From positions 124,001 to 188,000 of the forward strand of contig CALCUE010000026.1 of the NCBI GenBank assembly GCA_937906945.1: DNA of 64,000 nt, written 5' to 3'. Made by a program: the position numbers and the translations under genes. The stretch comes from an uncultured Clostridia bacterium. Its GTDB lineage: Bacteria > Bacillota > Clostridia > Oscillospirales > Ruminococcaceae. Below are positions 52,861-61,704 of this stretch, in pieces. The notes below the pieces were generated by a model that was not told the DNA's origin, did not search any database, and was given only the letters and a program-made list of their open reading frames with translations. Positions within the stretch are counted from its first letter, which is position 1; each line of letters starts with the position of its first letter.

Positions 52861-53477
52861 TATTTTTTATTGAGCAAATCCCTATTCTTCCGCAGAAAAC
52901 CCAATTCCGTCTTATTTATGATTCGACGGATATTGATGATATGCTTGCAAAAGATAACGATTCCCAAAAAAACAAAAACAAGAATAATCGCTATATCCTT
53001 TTTTTGTATAATCAAAAGAATAGGCATAACAACAGATACGGCGATAGTTCCCAATCCAATAAAATCCGTGATCAAAAGAACCGCAATCAAAAGAATCGCC
53101 ATAGCAATGAAGTAACGCCAATCCATTCCCAAAAGTAGGCCCATAAACGTGGCCAACCCTTTTCCGCCCCGGAATTTAATCCAAAACGGGAAAATGTGTC
53201 CTAAAACAGCGCCGGCGCCAGCCAAAACCGGAAGAAGTGCGCTTTCCGGAAACAAAAAGGCGACCAGTTTCACGGCAAGAAATCCTTTGAGAATATCCAA
53301 CGCGCCGACAAGAACGCCATACTTTTTTCCGATCGAAATAAAAACATTGGACGCTCCGGCGTTATTGGAACCAATATCACGAATGTCTTTCCCCATTGTT
53401 TTTACGAGCAAATAGGCCGTATTGATTGAACCTAATAAATAGCCCATAAGCGTGACGACTATATAATTCAAATTCAT
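52860..53477 (-). CDS. plsY: Acyl-phosphate glycerol-3-phosphate acyltransferase
   Basis: 205 residues with five or more membrane helices. Family motifs GSINTAYL, DIRDIGSNNAGASNVF, and FRGGKGLATFMG are all present. It makes lysophosphatidic acid, the first step of phospholipid synthesis. Confidence 0.95.
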   Translation of the reverse strand: MNLNYIVVTLMGYLLGSINTAYLLVKTMGKDIRDIGSNNAGASNVFISIGKKYGVLVGALDILKGFLAVKLVAFLFPESALLPVLAGAGAVLGHIFPFWIKFRGGKGLATFMGLLLGMDWRYFIAMAILLIAVLLITDFIGLGTIAVSVVMPILLIIQKKDIAIILVFVFLGIVIFCKHIINIRRIINKTELGFLRKNRDLLNKK

Positions 53478-53495
53478 CCCTCATTCCATTTTTTC

Positions 53496-53524
53496 ATTAT
53501 ATAGTATGTCACTTCTCTTTTCAA
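53496..53524 (-). promoter_or_regulatory. Sigma-A promoter for plsY
   Basis: Minus strand: TTGAAA, 17 bases, TATAAT, about 20 bases before the start. Confidence 0.75.
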
Positions 53525-53595
53525 CTGAAAAATACAACTTTCTTTTTTAATAAATTTGTAGTAAAATAAGATATCATCGTCGCTTAGGAGTGTTT

Positions 53596-54504
53596 ATGAA
53601 CCAAAAATCCCTGATCGGAAACCTCATGCTGACTTTAGCCGCCTTGATCTGGGGCTGCGCTTTTGTCGCGCAAAGTGTCGGCATGGATTATGTCCGTCCC
53701 TTAACTTTTAACGGAATTCGCAGTCTATTAGCCGGGATCGTTCTTCTTCCTGTCATTTTTCTTTTCGAAAAAGCTCAAAAGAAAAACGGAACCTATAAAA
53801 AACCGACGGAAGAGGATCGGAAGCTTTTGTTCCAAGCCGGGCTCTCCTGCGGTTTCATCCTTTTTCTGGCTTCCACCGTACAGCAATACGGAATTGCCCA
53901 GACCACCGTCGGAAAAGCCGGATTTATTGCCGTTCTTTATGTCCTGATTGTTCCGTTTATCGGTCTTCTGATGAAGCGTCATCTTCCCAAACGAATCTGG
54001 TTTTGCTGTTTTCTTGCCCTATGCGGTCTATATCTTCTCTGCATGAAAGATGAGATCTTCTCCCCCAATCAAGGTGATATCATTGTTTTTATCAGTTCGG
54101 TCCTTTATGCGTTTCACATTCTGACGGTCGATCATTTTGCCTCGAGAGTCAACGGCGTCAAACTATCCTGTATTCAATTTCTTGTTACCGGGATCCTGTC
54201 CATCCCCTGTATGTTTCTGTTTGATAAGCCCTCAGCGGCGGCTATTCTTTCCGCCTGGCTTCCCATTTTTTATGCCGGCGCTCTTTCCGGTGGTATCGGC
54301 TTCACGCTACAGATCGTCGCCCAAAAATGGACCGAACCTAGCGTCGCTTCCCTTTTGATGAGTTTGGAATCGGTTTTCGCTGTTTTGGCCGGTGCTCTTT
54401 TTCTCCGGCAAATTCCCACTTTCCAGGAAATTGGCGGCTGTGTCCTGATGTTCCTCGCCATTCTTCTGATCCAACTTCCCGAAAAGGAAAAAAGCGAATC
54501 ATAA
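53596..54504 (+). CDS. EamA/DMT-family transporter
   Basis: About 302 residues with ten membrane helices in two EamA repeats (ALIWGCAFVAQSVGMDYVRPLTFNGIRSL and a C-terminal PSVASLLMSLESVFAVLAGALFL). Drug/metabolite exporter type; substrate unknown. Start ATG at 53596 with TAGGAG. Confidence 0.9.
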   Translation: MNQKSLIGNLMLTLAALIWGCAFVAQSVGMDYVRPLTFNGIRSLLAGIVLLPVIFLFEKAQKKNGTYKKPTEEDRKLLFQAGLSCGFILFLASTVQQYGIAQTTVGKAGFIAVLYVLIVPFIGLLMKRHLPKRIWFCCFLALCGLYLLCMKDEIFSPNQGDIIVFISSVLYAFHILTVDHFASRVNGVKLSCIQFLVTGILSIPCMFLFDKPSAAAILSAWLPIFYAGALSGGIGFTLQIVAQKWTEPSVASLLMSLESVFAVLAGALFLRQIPTFQEIGGCVLMFLAILLIQLPEKEKSES

Positions 54505-54507
54505 AGC

Positions 54508-54542
54508 AAAAAAGCGGTGCTCATTTTGAGCACCGCTTTTTT
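54508..54542. terminator. Bidirectional terminator
   Basis: 16-bp perfect stem AAAAAAGCGGTGCTCA and its complement with a three-base loop, between the EamA gene and eutC. Confidence 0.9.
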
Positions 54543-54551
54543 GTGGAAAGA

Positions 54552-55406
54552 TTATTCTGCTTTCAGATCAAGTCCGGAAGCTTTCTTCTGGAACATGGTC
54601 TGGCAAAGCTCAGCGATATAGGCGCCGGCTTCAACAGGCGGAGTACCCGCTTTATGAATATTGGAAACAACGGTACGGTTGGCTTCCGGAATGCCGGGAT
54701 AACCGCCGTAAACGCAATAAGCGGAAAGCGAAGAAGAGGTAGCAAGACCGGGTCTTTCACCAAGAAGAATAACGGTTACTTTCGCGTTAAGGATCTTAGC
54801 AATGGAGTCTTCGGCGCCAACACGACCATATTTGACAAAGAACGGCGTACCGATCTTGAGGCCGGTGGATTTCAGACCATTGTAAATGGACGGAAGAACA
54901 GCGTCGATATTGGCTTCAACCGCGGAGCTGGAAAGACCGTCGGATACGACGATCTGGACGTCCGGATCGTTGATGCAGTCTTTTTTGATCTGAGCGGCGG
55001 TTTCCTCATCGAAAATTCTGCCGAGGTCCGGTCTGGTCAGATATTCCTCTTTGCTGCAGCATTTGGTGGTGTAGCTCTTGAGGTTATTTCTCTCCAGATA
55101 TTCCTCGTGGACGTCATTGAAAACAGCGTCCATAGCAGCGGCGTTATCCGCACGAACACGCAGAGTCGTTCTGGTCAGAGGACGAGGGCCGCATCTCCAA
55201 ACACCGAGACGAGCGTCGGTTTTGGCTTTAAGGCGCATATACTCTTCTTTGTTGTAGGGATTCGGAATATTGAATTCGTCACGAAGGCTGTAAGCGGAAA
55301 TATCTTCCACTTCACCGTCGCAAACACAGGTGGAAGCTGCCTTTTCGCCTTTAGTGGCCTGTGCGATAGCTTCACGGATGATTTTCATAAGTTCAGTATC
55401 GTTCAT
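54552..55406 (-). CDS. eutC: Ethanolamine ammonia-lyase small subunit
   Basis: 284 residues. The small subunit helps bind adenosylcobalamin. Family segments are VWRCGPRPLTRTTLRVRADNAAAMDAVFNDV, VQIVVSDGLSSSAVEAN and LGERPGLATSSSLSAYCVYGG. Follows eutB by 20 bases. Confidence 0.95.
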   Translation of the reverse strand: MNDTELMKIIREAIAQATKGEKAASTCVCDGEVEDISAYSLRDEFNIPNPYNKEEYMRLKAKTDARLGVWRCGPRPLTRTTLRVRADNAAAMDAVFNDVHEEYLERNNLKSYTTKCCSKEEYLTRPDLGRIFDEETAAQIKKDCINDPDVQIVVSDGLSSSAVEANIDAVLPSIYNGLKSTGLKIGTPFFVKYGRVGAEDSIAKILNAKVTVILLGERPGLATSSSLSAYCVYGGYPGIPEANRTVVSNIHKAGTPPVEAGAYIAELCQTMFQKKASGLDLKAE

Positions 55407-55426
55407 TATAATTGCAGCCTCCTTTC

Positions 55427-56797
55427 TTATTTAGCGAAGAACATCGAGGCGTCGCCGGCACGTTCGGTCAGTCTGCCGTCTTCGTCAAGAATGCCCATCT
55501 TGATGGCCCATTTGTGGAATTCAGGGGCCGGTTTTCTGTGGCTCAGCTCACGCATGGTGTTGTCATCATGGAACGAAACGTCCTGGTAGGCAAGCATGAC
55601 GTCATCGCCCATCGGAACGCCCATGTAGTCGTTGCAGTTGGCCGAGTTCAGCAGCAGGCAGGCGATCTCCTGGTCGTCCTGAGTGATGCCGGTGTGGTTG
55701 GTGAAGCACGGAGCCATGCCCATCGGGAGGCCGATGATTTTGGCCATGAAGTGGTCTTCCAGATTGCCGCGGATCATTTCTTTACCATCATAGATGGTTT
55801 CCGGTCCGATAAAGCCGGTTACGTTATTGATCATAAACGGCTCAAAAGCACGGGCAAAACCATAAGTACGGCCTTCCAGCGTCATTTCGTCGGCGCCTTC
55901 ATCGCAGTCGATAGACATTTCGGAACCTTGGCCGGTCTCGAAATAAAGTTTGTTCATACCGGTACCATAGCACTCTTTTTTCGCAAGGTCATAGGCTTCA
56001 CGAAGAAGAGCCTCGTCAACACCGAAAGCTTCGCAGGCGGCCTGCGTACCGGCGATGGACTGGAAGAACATGGAGAGCGGAGCGCCCTCTTTGACAGCCT
56101 GCATCTGGGTGGTAACATGGGACAGAACGGAAATCTGAGTCGGGATCTCCCATTTGTCTTTGAAATCACGAAGAGCGTGTGCGATTCTCTGGGTGGTCTC
56201 TACGGTGTCTTCAACCGGGTTGATGCCAAAGCAGGCGTCGCCGGAACCGTAAGAAACGGCTTCCTGAACACCAAGAACGATGGTTTCCGGATCGTCGGTG
56301 CTGGAGTTGCACTGTGCACGATAGGAAAGCGTTCCCGGAAGACCAAGCTGAGTTTCGCAGCGAGTCGGGCGGCAGCATTTGCTGGCGCCATAGACAAGGT
56401 CGGAGGCGGAGCAGATTTTTGCGACTGCGGCAACGGTCTCACCGATCCAGGCGTAGCTGGCCCGATAGAGATCATTGGTCGTGGTCTTGTGGTCCATGAT
56501 CCATTCACGAACTTCGGCGATGGTCATATTTTTGAATTTGTCGTACTGACGGCGGTTCATGCTGTCAATCTCAACTCTGGTGACCTCATCCTTTTCGTAA
56601 GGAACGACCGGGTTTTCCGTGATATCAGCAACGGTCAGTTCGCTGAGGACAACTTTAGCGGCGATTTTTTCGGTTACGGTTTCCGGAGCGATTCCGAGAT
56701 AACGGTCACCAGACTTCGGCTCGTTGGCTTTGGCAAGAACGTCCTTGACATCACGGAACTCAAAGGTTTTTCCATTCAATCTGGTTTTGAGTTTCAA
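55427..56797 (-). CDS. eutB: Ethanolamine ammonia-lyase large subunit
   Basis: 456 residues, full length. With EutC and adenosylcobalamin it converts ethanolamine to acetaldehyde and ammonia. Start is TTG at 56797 with AGGAG eight bases upstream; the N-terminus MKLKTRLNGKTFEF...VLAKANEPKSGDRY is as expected. The barrel motifs (YRAQCNSSTDDPETIVLGVQEAVSYGSGDACFGINPVED) are intact. No microcompartment shell or EutA reactivase gene is next to it. Confidence 0.95.
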   Translation of the reverse strand: MKLKTRLNGKTFEFRDVKDVLAKANEPKSGDRYLGIAPETVTEKIAAKVVLSELTVADITENPVVPYEKDEVTRVEIDSMNRRQYDKFKNMTIAEVREWIMDHKTTTNDLYRASYAWIGETVAAVAKICSASDLVYGASKCCRPTRCETQLGLPGTLSYRAQCNSSTDDPETIVLGVQEAVSYGSGDACFGINPVEDTVETTQRIAHALRDFKDKWEIPTQISVLSHVTTQMQAVKEGAPLSMFFQSIAGTQAACEAFGVDEALLREAYDLAKKECYGTGMNKLYFETGQGSEMSIDCDEGADEMTLEGRTYGFARAFEPFMINNVTGFIGPETIYDGKEMIRGNLEDHFMAKIIGLPMGMAPCFTNHTGITQDDQEIACLLLNSANCNDYMGVPMGDDVMLAYQDVSFHDDNTMRELSHRKPAPEFHKWAIKMGILDEDGRLTERAGDASMFFAK

Positions 56798-56882
56798 GAT
56801 AAGTTCTCCTTTCTTTTTGTTTTGGATTTAATTCCTCAATCAGAAAATCAAAACTCCAAAAGTCTTGTTTTCCTATATCAAT

Positions 56883-56901
56883 CTGCCTTTCCTCAGGTCA
56901 G
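56883..56901 (-). promoter_or_regulatory. Candidate ANTAR-target hairpin before eutB
   Basis: Hairpin CTG-(A)-CCT / AGG-CAG with the hexaloop GAGGAA, in the 110-base gap between the kinase gene and eutB. A second GAGGAA lies at 56832-56837 with only a weak stem. The same loop occurs in the leader of the regulator operon at 59543-59548. No clear terminator overlaps it here. Confidence 0.4.
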
Positions 56902-56907
56902 AAGGAA

Positions 56908-58305
56908 TTACTCAATAAAATCAAACGCGACGACAGTTCCGTTTTTATTGGACTGAATGGTCAGTTCCCCATTCAGTTTGTCTTTGACGATGGTCCGCAC
57001 GATATCAAGACCGGTACCGTTTTTCCGGTCCATATCCACATCAAATCCCACGCCGTCGTCGATAACGGAGATTTTGGTGGAAAGGATGCCCTTTTCCGCC
57101 GTCAAGGTAATCGTGCCTTTCCGCCCTGACGGAAAAGCGTGCAGAATGGCGTTTTGCAAAAGCTCGTTGACAACCAACGCGATCGGCGAAGCGTAGGCGG
57201 AGGAAATTGTAATATCTCCGGCTACGATCTTGATGCTCACCGGCTGAGTCGTGCTCATTGAGCTTTGCAAAATATTGGCTCTCACCTTTTCGAGCACGTA
57301 TTTCAAAGAGGCGGTCTTTTCGGAAATATGGACGATCTCCTCCAACGTTGCGGCCAACGCGTTTAATCGTCCGGAGGTATCATGCAGAACCGAACTGGCT
57401 TCCAATTCCGCCGCGTACTGTTCCTGACAGTTGAGCATTCCGGAAAGCAGGATCAGACTGTTTTTCAGACGGTGCCGCTGTTCTTTCATGGCCGTAATCT
57501 GCGCGTTCGCTTTCTTTTCCTGTTCCCGCAAATCGGTGATATCATCGATGATCATAATGAGTTTGATCGAATTGGAATTGATCGGGATTGTAGTATAGCG
57601 AAGATAACGGGAACTCACCATAGCTTCCCGCTGTTTGATTCCCTGATCGTTCAGATCCCCATCCGGCAGAAAATATTCGTCCGAATCCGTCTGAATATTC
57701 TTCAGGAACATCGTCATAATGTCATCCACATAACGAAGCTTTTCCGTATAAAGTATTTTTGCCGCCGGATTGCAGGCAATGACCTCGTCGTTGTTGCCGA
57801 TCACGACGACGGCCTCCTTGAGGTTTTCAAGGATCGGCGCTACTGCCGGTCCGAAAAGATCCTCCAAAGCGTCTCCGCTGTCCTCTTCCACTTCACCAAT
57901 GGTGAGTTCAGCCCGTTTTTCAAAAATGAGCACCGCGATCAGTTTTTCATTAAAGAAAATCGGTTCCACCGTTTGAATAACGTCTCGGTCTTCCGGCATA
58001 TGAACAGCACGCATTTTTCTGGTTGGTTTTCCAAACCGGAATGTCCGGTCAACAGCCGGTTCATCCTGCCAGTTGATGAGCATCCCCAGAATTTGAATGG
58101 AATAGTTGGATGGCACCGTCTGCGGTTTTGCCTCCGCCACAACAATTGCCGTTTTTCCCGTGAAAGAACGGCAATCAATAAAAACGTCGGATTGTTCGGC
58201 GTTGGCCAGTGGCTGAAGCATCGTCGCGTATTCTTCCAAATGGGTGATTTCATCATCGGTCAGATTCGTATATTTCTGACAAAGTGTCCGTGTGATACTA
58301 TTCAA
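56908..58305 (-). CDS. eutW: Ethanolamine-type sensor histidine kinase (EutW-like)
   Basis: 465 residues, no membrane segment. N-terminal sensor domain, a PAS-like part (NDEVIACNPAAKILYTE), then a HisKA_2-type dimerisation box with the phosphorylated His in QRHRLKNSLILLSGMLN, and an ATPase domain (VVNELLQNAILHAFP, VIDDGVGFDVDMDRKNGTGLDIV). In Enterococcus, EutW phosphorylates EutV in response to ethanolamine. Start is TTG at 58305 with GGGAG; overlaps eutV by eight bases. Confidence 0.88.
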   Translation of the reverse strand: MNSITRTLCQKYTNLTDDEITHLEEYATMLQPLANAEQSDVFIDCRSFTGKTAIVVAEAKPQTVPSNYSIQILGMLINWQDEPAVDRTFRFGKPTRKMRAVHMPEDRDVIQTVEPIFFNEKLIAVLIFEKRAELTIGEVEEDSGDALEDLFGPAVAPILENLKEAVVVIGNNDEVIACNPAAKILYTEKLRYVDDIMTMFLKNIQTDSDEYFLPDGDLNDQGIKQREAMVSSRYLRYTTIPINSNSIKLIMIIDDITDLREQEKKANAQITAMKEQRHRLKNSLILLSGMLNCQEQYAAELEASSVLHDTSGRLNALAATLEEIVHISEKTASLKYVLEKVRANILQSSMSTTQPVSIKIVAGDITISSAYASPIALVVNELLQNAILHAFPSGRKGTITLTAEKGILSTKISVIDDGVGFDVDMDRKNGTGLDIVRTIVKDKLNGELTIQSNKNGTVVAFDFIE

Positions 58306-58903
58306 TCTTCTGATTCTCCCATTCTGTAAGAATTAGTTCCGCCACATTTTCCATCGAAATATTTTTTCTCCGGCTCAACTCTCTAAGATACTTATAAGCT
58401 TCGTTTTCATCCAAACCCTTTTGTTCCATCACAATCAGCTTGGCCCGATTAGCCACCTCTTTGCTGTCAATTTTCCGGCGAAGATTGGCGCAATCTTTCT
58501 GAAGGACATGACGCTCCCTGCTTTGCGTGAAGCTCATATCCAGAACCGAGAGCAACTGTTCCCGGGAAAAAGGTTTGGTGATATACCCTTCCGCCCCATT
58601 TTCGATGGCAGTTTTTACATAGTCATCCGTTTCAAAGGAAGTAAGCATGACTGTGCAATAAACGGCATTTTCATCCAGAAGAATTTTGGAAACCGAAAGA
58701 CCATCCATATTTGGCATCTCAATATCCAAAACCGCCATATCCGGATGGACCGCTCTCGCTGTCTCCACTGCCGATAATCCATCCGCAGCCTCACCGACAA
58801 CCTCATAATGGCTGTTCGCTACGCATTCCAAAAATGCCTTGCGAACGGCAAAATCATCGTCAGCGATCATTATTCTGATTTTCCGCTTATTTTTTTCTGC
58901 CAC
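58298..58903 (-). CDS. eutV: ANTAR response regulator (EutV-like)
   Basis: About 201 residues. Receiver domain with the acidic pair (MIADDDF), phosphoacceptor Asp in AVLDIEMPNMDG and Lys in TKPFS; then an ANTAR RNA-binding domain (VANRAKLIVMEQKGLDENEAYKYLRELSRRKNISMENVAELIL). Phosphorylated EutV binds paired hairpins in mRNA and prevents termination. GTG at 58903 with AAGGTG; a GTG at 58912 is also possible. Confidence 0.9.
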   Translation of the reverse strand: MAEKNKRKIRIMIADDDFAVRKAFLECVANSHYEVVGEAADGLSAVETARAVHPDMAVLDIEMPNMDGLSVSKILLDENAVYCTVMLTSFETDDYVKTAIENGAEGYITKPFSREQLLSVLDMSFTQSRERHVLQKDCANLRRKIDSKEVANRAKLIVMEQKGLDENEAYKYLRELSRRKNISMENVAELILTEWENQKIE

Positions 58904-58924
58904 AGAGCACACCTTCTGTTATCA

Positions 58925-59503
58925 TCACTTTTTATCCGATGAAGTCAAAATTCTTGCCAGTTCTGTTTTGGATAGTTTTCCCGCTTTCGCTTTTTCTTCC
59001 AAAATATGATCCGCTTCCTGAATGGAAACACCGGAAGCGGACGCAATCACGCCGTTGGCTTCTTCAATGAGCCGTTTGGACTCCAGCGTCTCTAAAAGTC
59101 TTTCTTTTTCTTTCTGAAGATCAGAAATATCGCCAACACGAACCAGTTTTGTCTGAAGCCATGGAATCAAAAACTTTTCCGTGACAGGCTTTACTATGGA
59201 GCCATCCGCTCCACATTCCTGTATCCGTTCCGAAATTGTGTCATTATATTGTTCCGTAACGACAAACAGAATTCCCGAATACCCTTTTCCCCTTAAGCAA
59301 GCGGACGCGTAAAAGCCATCCATATAAGGAAGATTTTCTCCTAAAAAGGCAAAATCCGGTTCCTTCTCCACGCAAAGGGACACCGCGTCAATTCCATCGC
59401 TTGCTGTCGCAACAATAGAATAGCCGTTTTTTTGAAGAATATTTTTTAATTCAGAAACAAACTGCGGATCTTTGTCCGCAATCAGAACACATTTTTTACA
59501 CAT
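58925..59503 (-). CDS. ANTAR protein with degenerate receiver domain
   Basis: About 192 residues, same layout as the neighbouring EutV. The N-terminal acidic residues (LIADKD) and the Lys of VKPVTEKF remain, but the phosphoacceptor region, normally V-L-L-D-I-x-M-P, reads AFLGENLPYMDG: glycine stands at the aspartate position. The ANTAR domain (KRLIEEANGVIASASGVSIQEADHILEEKAKAGKLSKTELARIL) is complete. Probably phosphorylation-independent, perhaps controlled by another ligand or by dimerising with EutV. The ATG at 59503 follows directly on the attenuator U-tract. Confidence 0.82.
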   Translation of the reverse strand: MCKKCVLIADKDPQFVSELKNILQKNGYSIVATASDGIDAVSLCVEKEPDFAFLGENLPYMDGFYASACLRGKGYSGILFVVTEQYNDTISERIQECGADGSIVKPVTEKFLIPWLQTKLVRVGDISDLQKEKERLLETLESKRLIEEANGVIASASGVSIQEADHILEEKAKAGKLSKTELARILTSSDKK

Positions 59504-59542
59504 AAAAAAATACGTCCTAAACAAACCGTTTGCCTAAGACGC
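59504..59542 (-). terminator. Attenuator terminator of the eut operon
   Basis: Stem GCGTCTTAGGCAAA paired with TTTGTTTAGGACGT (G-U pairs allowed, 59512-59542), followed by seven T residues (59504-59510). Its 5' arm shares GCGTC with the second hairpin at 59538-59553, so the two folds exclude each other. Confidence 0.8.
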
Positions 59543-59594
59543 TTCCTCACATCAAATATCCTCTTAAAAAGCCCGCTGCCTCGCGTCGCTCTCT
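59538..59594 (-). promoter_or_regulatory. Paired hexaloop hairpins (ANTAR antiterminator target)
   Basis: First hairpin 59566-59594: outer stem AGAGAGC / GCTTTTT and inner CGC / GCG around hexaloop GAGGCA (59577-59582). Second hairpin 59538-59553: GATGT / GCGTC around hexaloop GAGGAA (59543-59548). Two hairpins with matching six-base loops, the second overlapping a terminator, is the known target architecture of ANTAR proteins. Confidence 0.75.
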
Positions 59595-59601
59595 GTTCTC
59601 T

Positions 59602-59630
59602 AATATATATAAAAAAGCAAGAATTGTCAA
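59602..59630 (-). promoter_or_regulatory. Sigma-A promoter for the eut operon
   Basis: Minus strand: TTGACA, 17 bases, TATATT. The transcript would start a few bases before the first hexaloop hairpin. Confidence 0.85.
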
Positions 59631-59722
59631 GCTGTTTTATCGAATTGTTTAAAAATACACAGCTATTTACTCCCTTTTTTGTGAGTTTTTCGCTTGATTT
59701 TGACAATAAAAGAAAAATATAG

Positions 59723-59756
59723 AAAAAAAGAGCTTTTCCTTTCGGAAAAGCTCTTT
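59723..59756 (-). terminator. Terminator of typA
   Basis: 13-bp stem AAAGAGCTTTTCC and its complement with a four-base loop, followed by TTTT on the minus strand, just after the typA stop. Confidence 0.88.
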
Positions 59757-59764
59757 ACCTTTAA

Positions 59765-61591
59765 TCAGTCCACGCTCTTTTTGAACCGGGCTTTCATACG
59801 CATATTGTTATCCAGAATCTTCTTGCGGATTCGGATATTCTTCGGCGTAACTTCCAAAAGCTCGTCATCTTTAATAAACTCAATAGCGGCCTCAAGGCTC
59901 ATTTTTCTCGGAGGAATGAGACGCAGGGCGTCATCGGAACCGGAAGCACGGGTATTGGTCAGATGCTTCATCTTGCAGACGTTAACGGCGATGTCATCCG
60001 ATTTCGGAGAAGCGCCAACAACCATGCCTTCATAGACCGGAACACCGGCGCCAATGAAGAGCTGACCACGCTCCTGCGCGTTGAAAAGGCCGTAGGTGAT
60101 GGATTCACCGGTTTCAAAGGAAATAAGGCTACCGGTGCTCCGGCGCTGAATATCGCCTTTATACGGCTCATAGCTGTCGAAAACGGAGCTCATAATGCCT
60201 TCGCCGCGCGTATCGGTCATAAAATCGTTGCGGTAGCCGAAAAGTCCACGAGCCGGAATCTTGAATTCCATCCGCATCCGGCTCCCGAAAGGAGACATTT
60301 TAATCAGTTCCCCTTTGCGGTTACCCATGGCAGACATAATATTTCCCACACAATCCTCCGGAACGTCAATAGCCAAAAGCTCCATCGGCTCATAAAGTTT
60401 ATTGTTGATGGTCTTGAAAAGAACACGAGGCGTGGAAACGGCGAATTCATAGCCTTCCCGGCGCATGGTCTCGATCAGAATGGAAAGGTGCATTTCGCCT
60501 CTGCCGCGAACAGCGAATTTATCGGTGGTCTCGGTGTCAGAAACCTGAAGAGAAACATCCTTCAAGAGTTCCCGATAGAGACGGTCACGAAGCTGACGGC
60601 TGGTGACAAACTTGCCTTCCCTTCCGGCAAAGGGGCTGTCATTGACGCAGAAGGTCATTTCGACCGTCGGATCGCTGATTTTAACAAAAGGAATGGCTTC
60701 CACTTTTTCCGGCGCGCAAATGGTGTTGCCGATGGAAATATCAGTAATACCGCTCATACAGACGATATCGCCAACCGTTGCCTGATCGCAGGGCGCTTTG
60801 GCAAGTCCTTCAAACTGGAAAAGGTTCGCGATTTTTGCCCGATAGTTCACGTCTTTGTTGTGATAATCGGTGATAACAACATCCATATTGGGTTTAACAA
60901 CACCGCGTTCAATACGACCGACACCGATCCGTCCGACGTATTCATTGTAGTCAATGGAAGAAACCAGGACCTGAAGCGGACCTTCCGTATCTCCTTCCGG
61001 AGCCGGAATATGCTCCAAAATGGTATCGAAGAGCGGCTGAAGGTCTTTCCCGGCGCTGTAAGGATCAAACGAAGCGGTACCCTGCCGACCGGAGCAGAAA
61101 AGCATCGGACTGTCAAGCTGCTCTTCCGAAGCGTCCAGATCCAGAAGCAATTCCAGAATTTCGTCGCCGATCTCATTGAGACGAGCGTCCGGTTTATCAA
61201 TTTTGTTGACAACAACAATGATCGGATGACCAAGTTCCAAAGCGCGTTGAAGAACAAAACGAGTCTGCGGCATCGGGCCTTCGGCGGCGTCAACCAAAAG
61301 AATAACACCGTTGACCATTTTCAGAACACGTTCTACCTCACCACCGAAATCGGCGTGTCCGGGCGTGTCGATGATATTGATTTTTGTATTTTTATAATGA
61401 ATCGAGGTGTTTTTGGCCAGAATGGTGATGCCTCTTTCTCTTTCAAGGTCACCGGAATCCATAACACGGTCTTCTACGACCTGATTGTCACGGAAAATAC
61501 CGCTCTGCTTCAACATCTCGTCCACAAGGGTCGTTTTACCATGGTCAACGTGAGCGATAATCGCTACGTTTCTTAAATCTTCACGAATCAA
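59765..61591 (-). CDS. typA: Ribosome-associated GTPase TypA/BipA
   Basis: 608 residues, full length. GTPase motifs AHVDHGKTTLVD, DTPGHADFGGEV and NKIDKPDAR; then the EF-G-like domains and the BipA-specific C-terminus. It helps ribosome assembly and growth under stress or cold. The start is TTG at 61591 with AAGGAAG upstream; no nearby ATG is in frame. Confidence 0.95.
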   Translation of the reverse strand: MIREDLRNVAIIAHVDHGKTTLVDEMLKQSGIFRDNQVVEDRVMDSGDLERERGITILAKNTSIHYKNTKINIIDTPGHADFGGEVERVLKMVNGVILLVDAAEGPMPQTRFVLQRALELGHPIIVVVNKIDKPDARLNEIGDEILELLLDLDASEEQLDSPMLFCSGRQGTASFDPYSAGKDLQPLFDTILEHIPAPEGDTEGPLQVLVSSIDYNEYVGRIGVGRIERGVVKPNMDVVITDYHNKDVNYRAKIANLFQFEGLAKAPCDQATVGDIVCMSGITDISIGNTICAPEKVEAIPFVKISDPTVEMTFCVNDSPFAGREGKFVTSRQLRDRLYRELLKDVSLQVSDTETTDKFAVRGRGEMHLSILIETMRREGYEFAVSTPRVLFKTINNKLYEPMELLAIDVPEDCVGNIMSAMGNRKGELIKMSPFGSRMRMEFKIPARGLFGYRNDFMTDTRGEGIMSSVFDSYEPYKGDIQRRSTGSLISFETGESITYGLFNAQERGQLFIGAGVPVYEGMVVGASPKSDDIAVNVCKMKHLTNTRASGSDDALRLIPPRKMSLEAAIEFIKDDELLEVTPKNIRIRKKILDNNMRMKARFKKSVD

Positions 61592-61637
61592 ATTAGTACT
61601 CTTCCTTCCAAAAGGGAAAAATCCCCAGTATCAACAT

Positions 61638-61654
61638 AAAAAACGGACAGTCCG
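61638..61654 (-). terminator. Weak terminator after the YdbC gene
   Basis: Short stem CGGA/TCCG followed by six T residues on the minus strand, in the gap between the YdbC gene and typA. Confidence 0.4.
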
Positions 61655-61704
61655 CCGAAGATATCAGCGAAAAGCCCGGATTTTTCGGAATCTGTTTTTA
61701 TCAA

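Noticed and set aside
59963..61576. Long plus-strand frame opposite typA (similar ones lie opposite eutB-eutC and oppB)
   Set aside because: Same shadow effect from the codon bias of the minus-strand genes.
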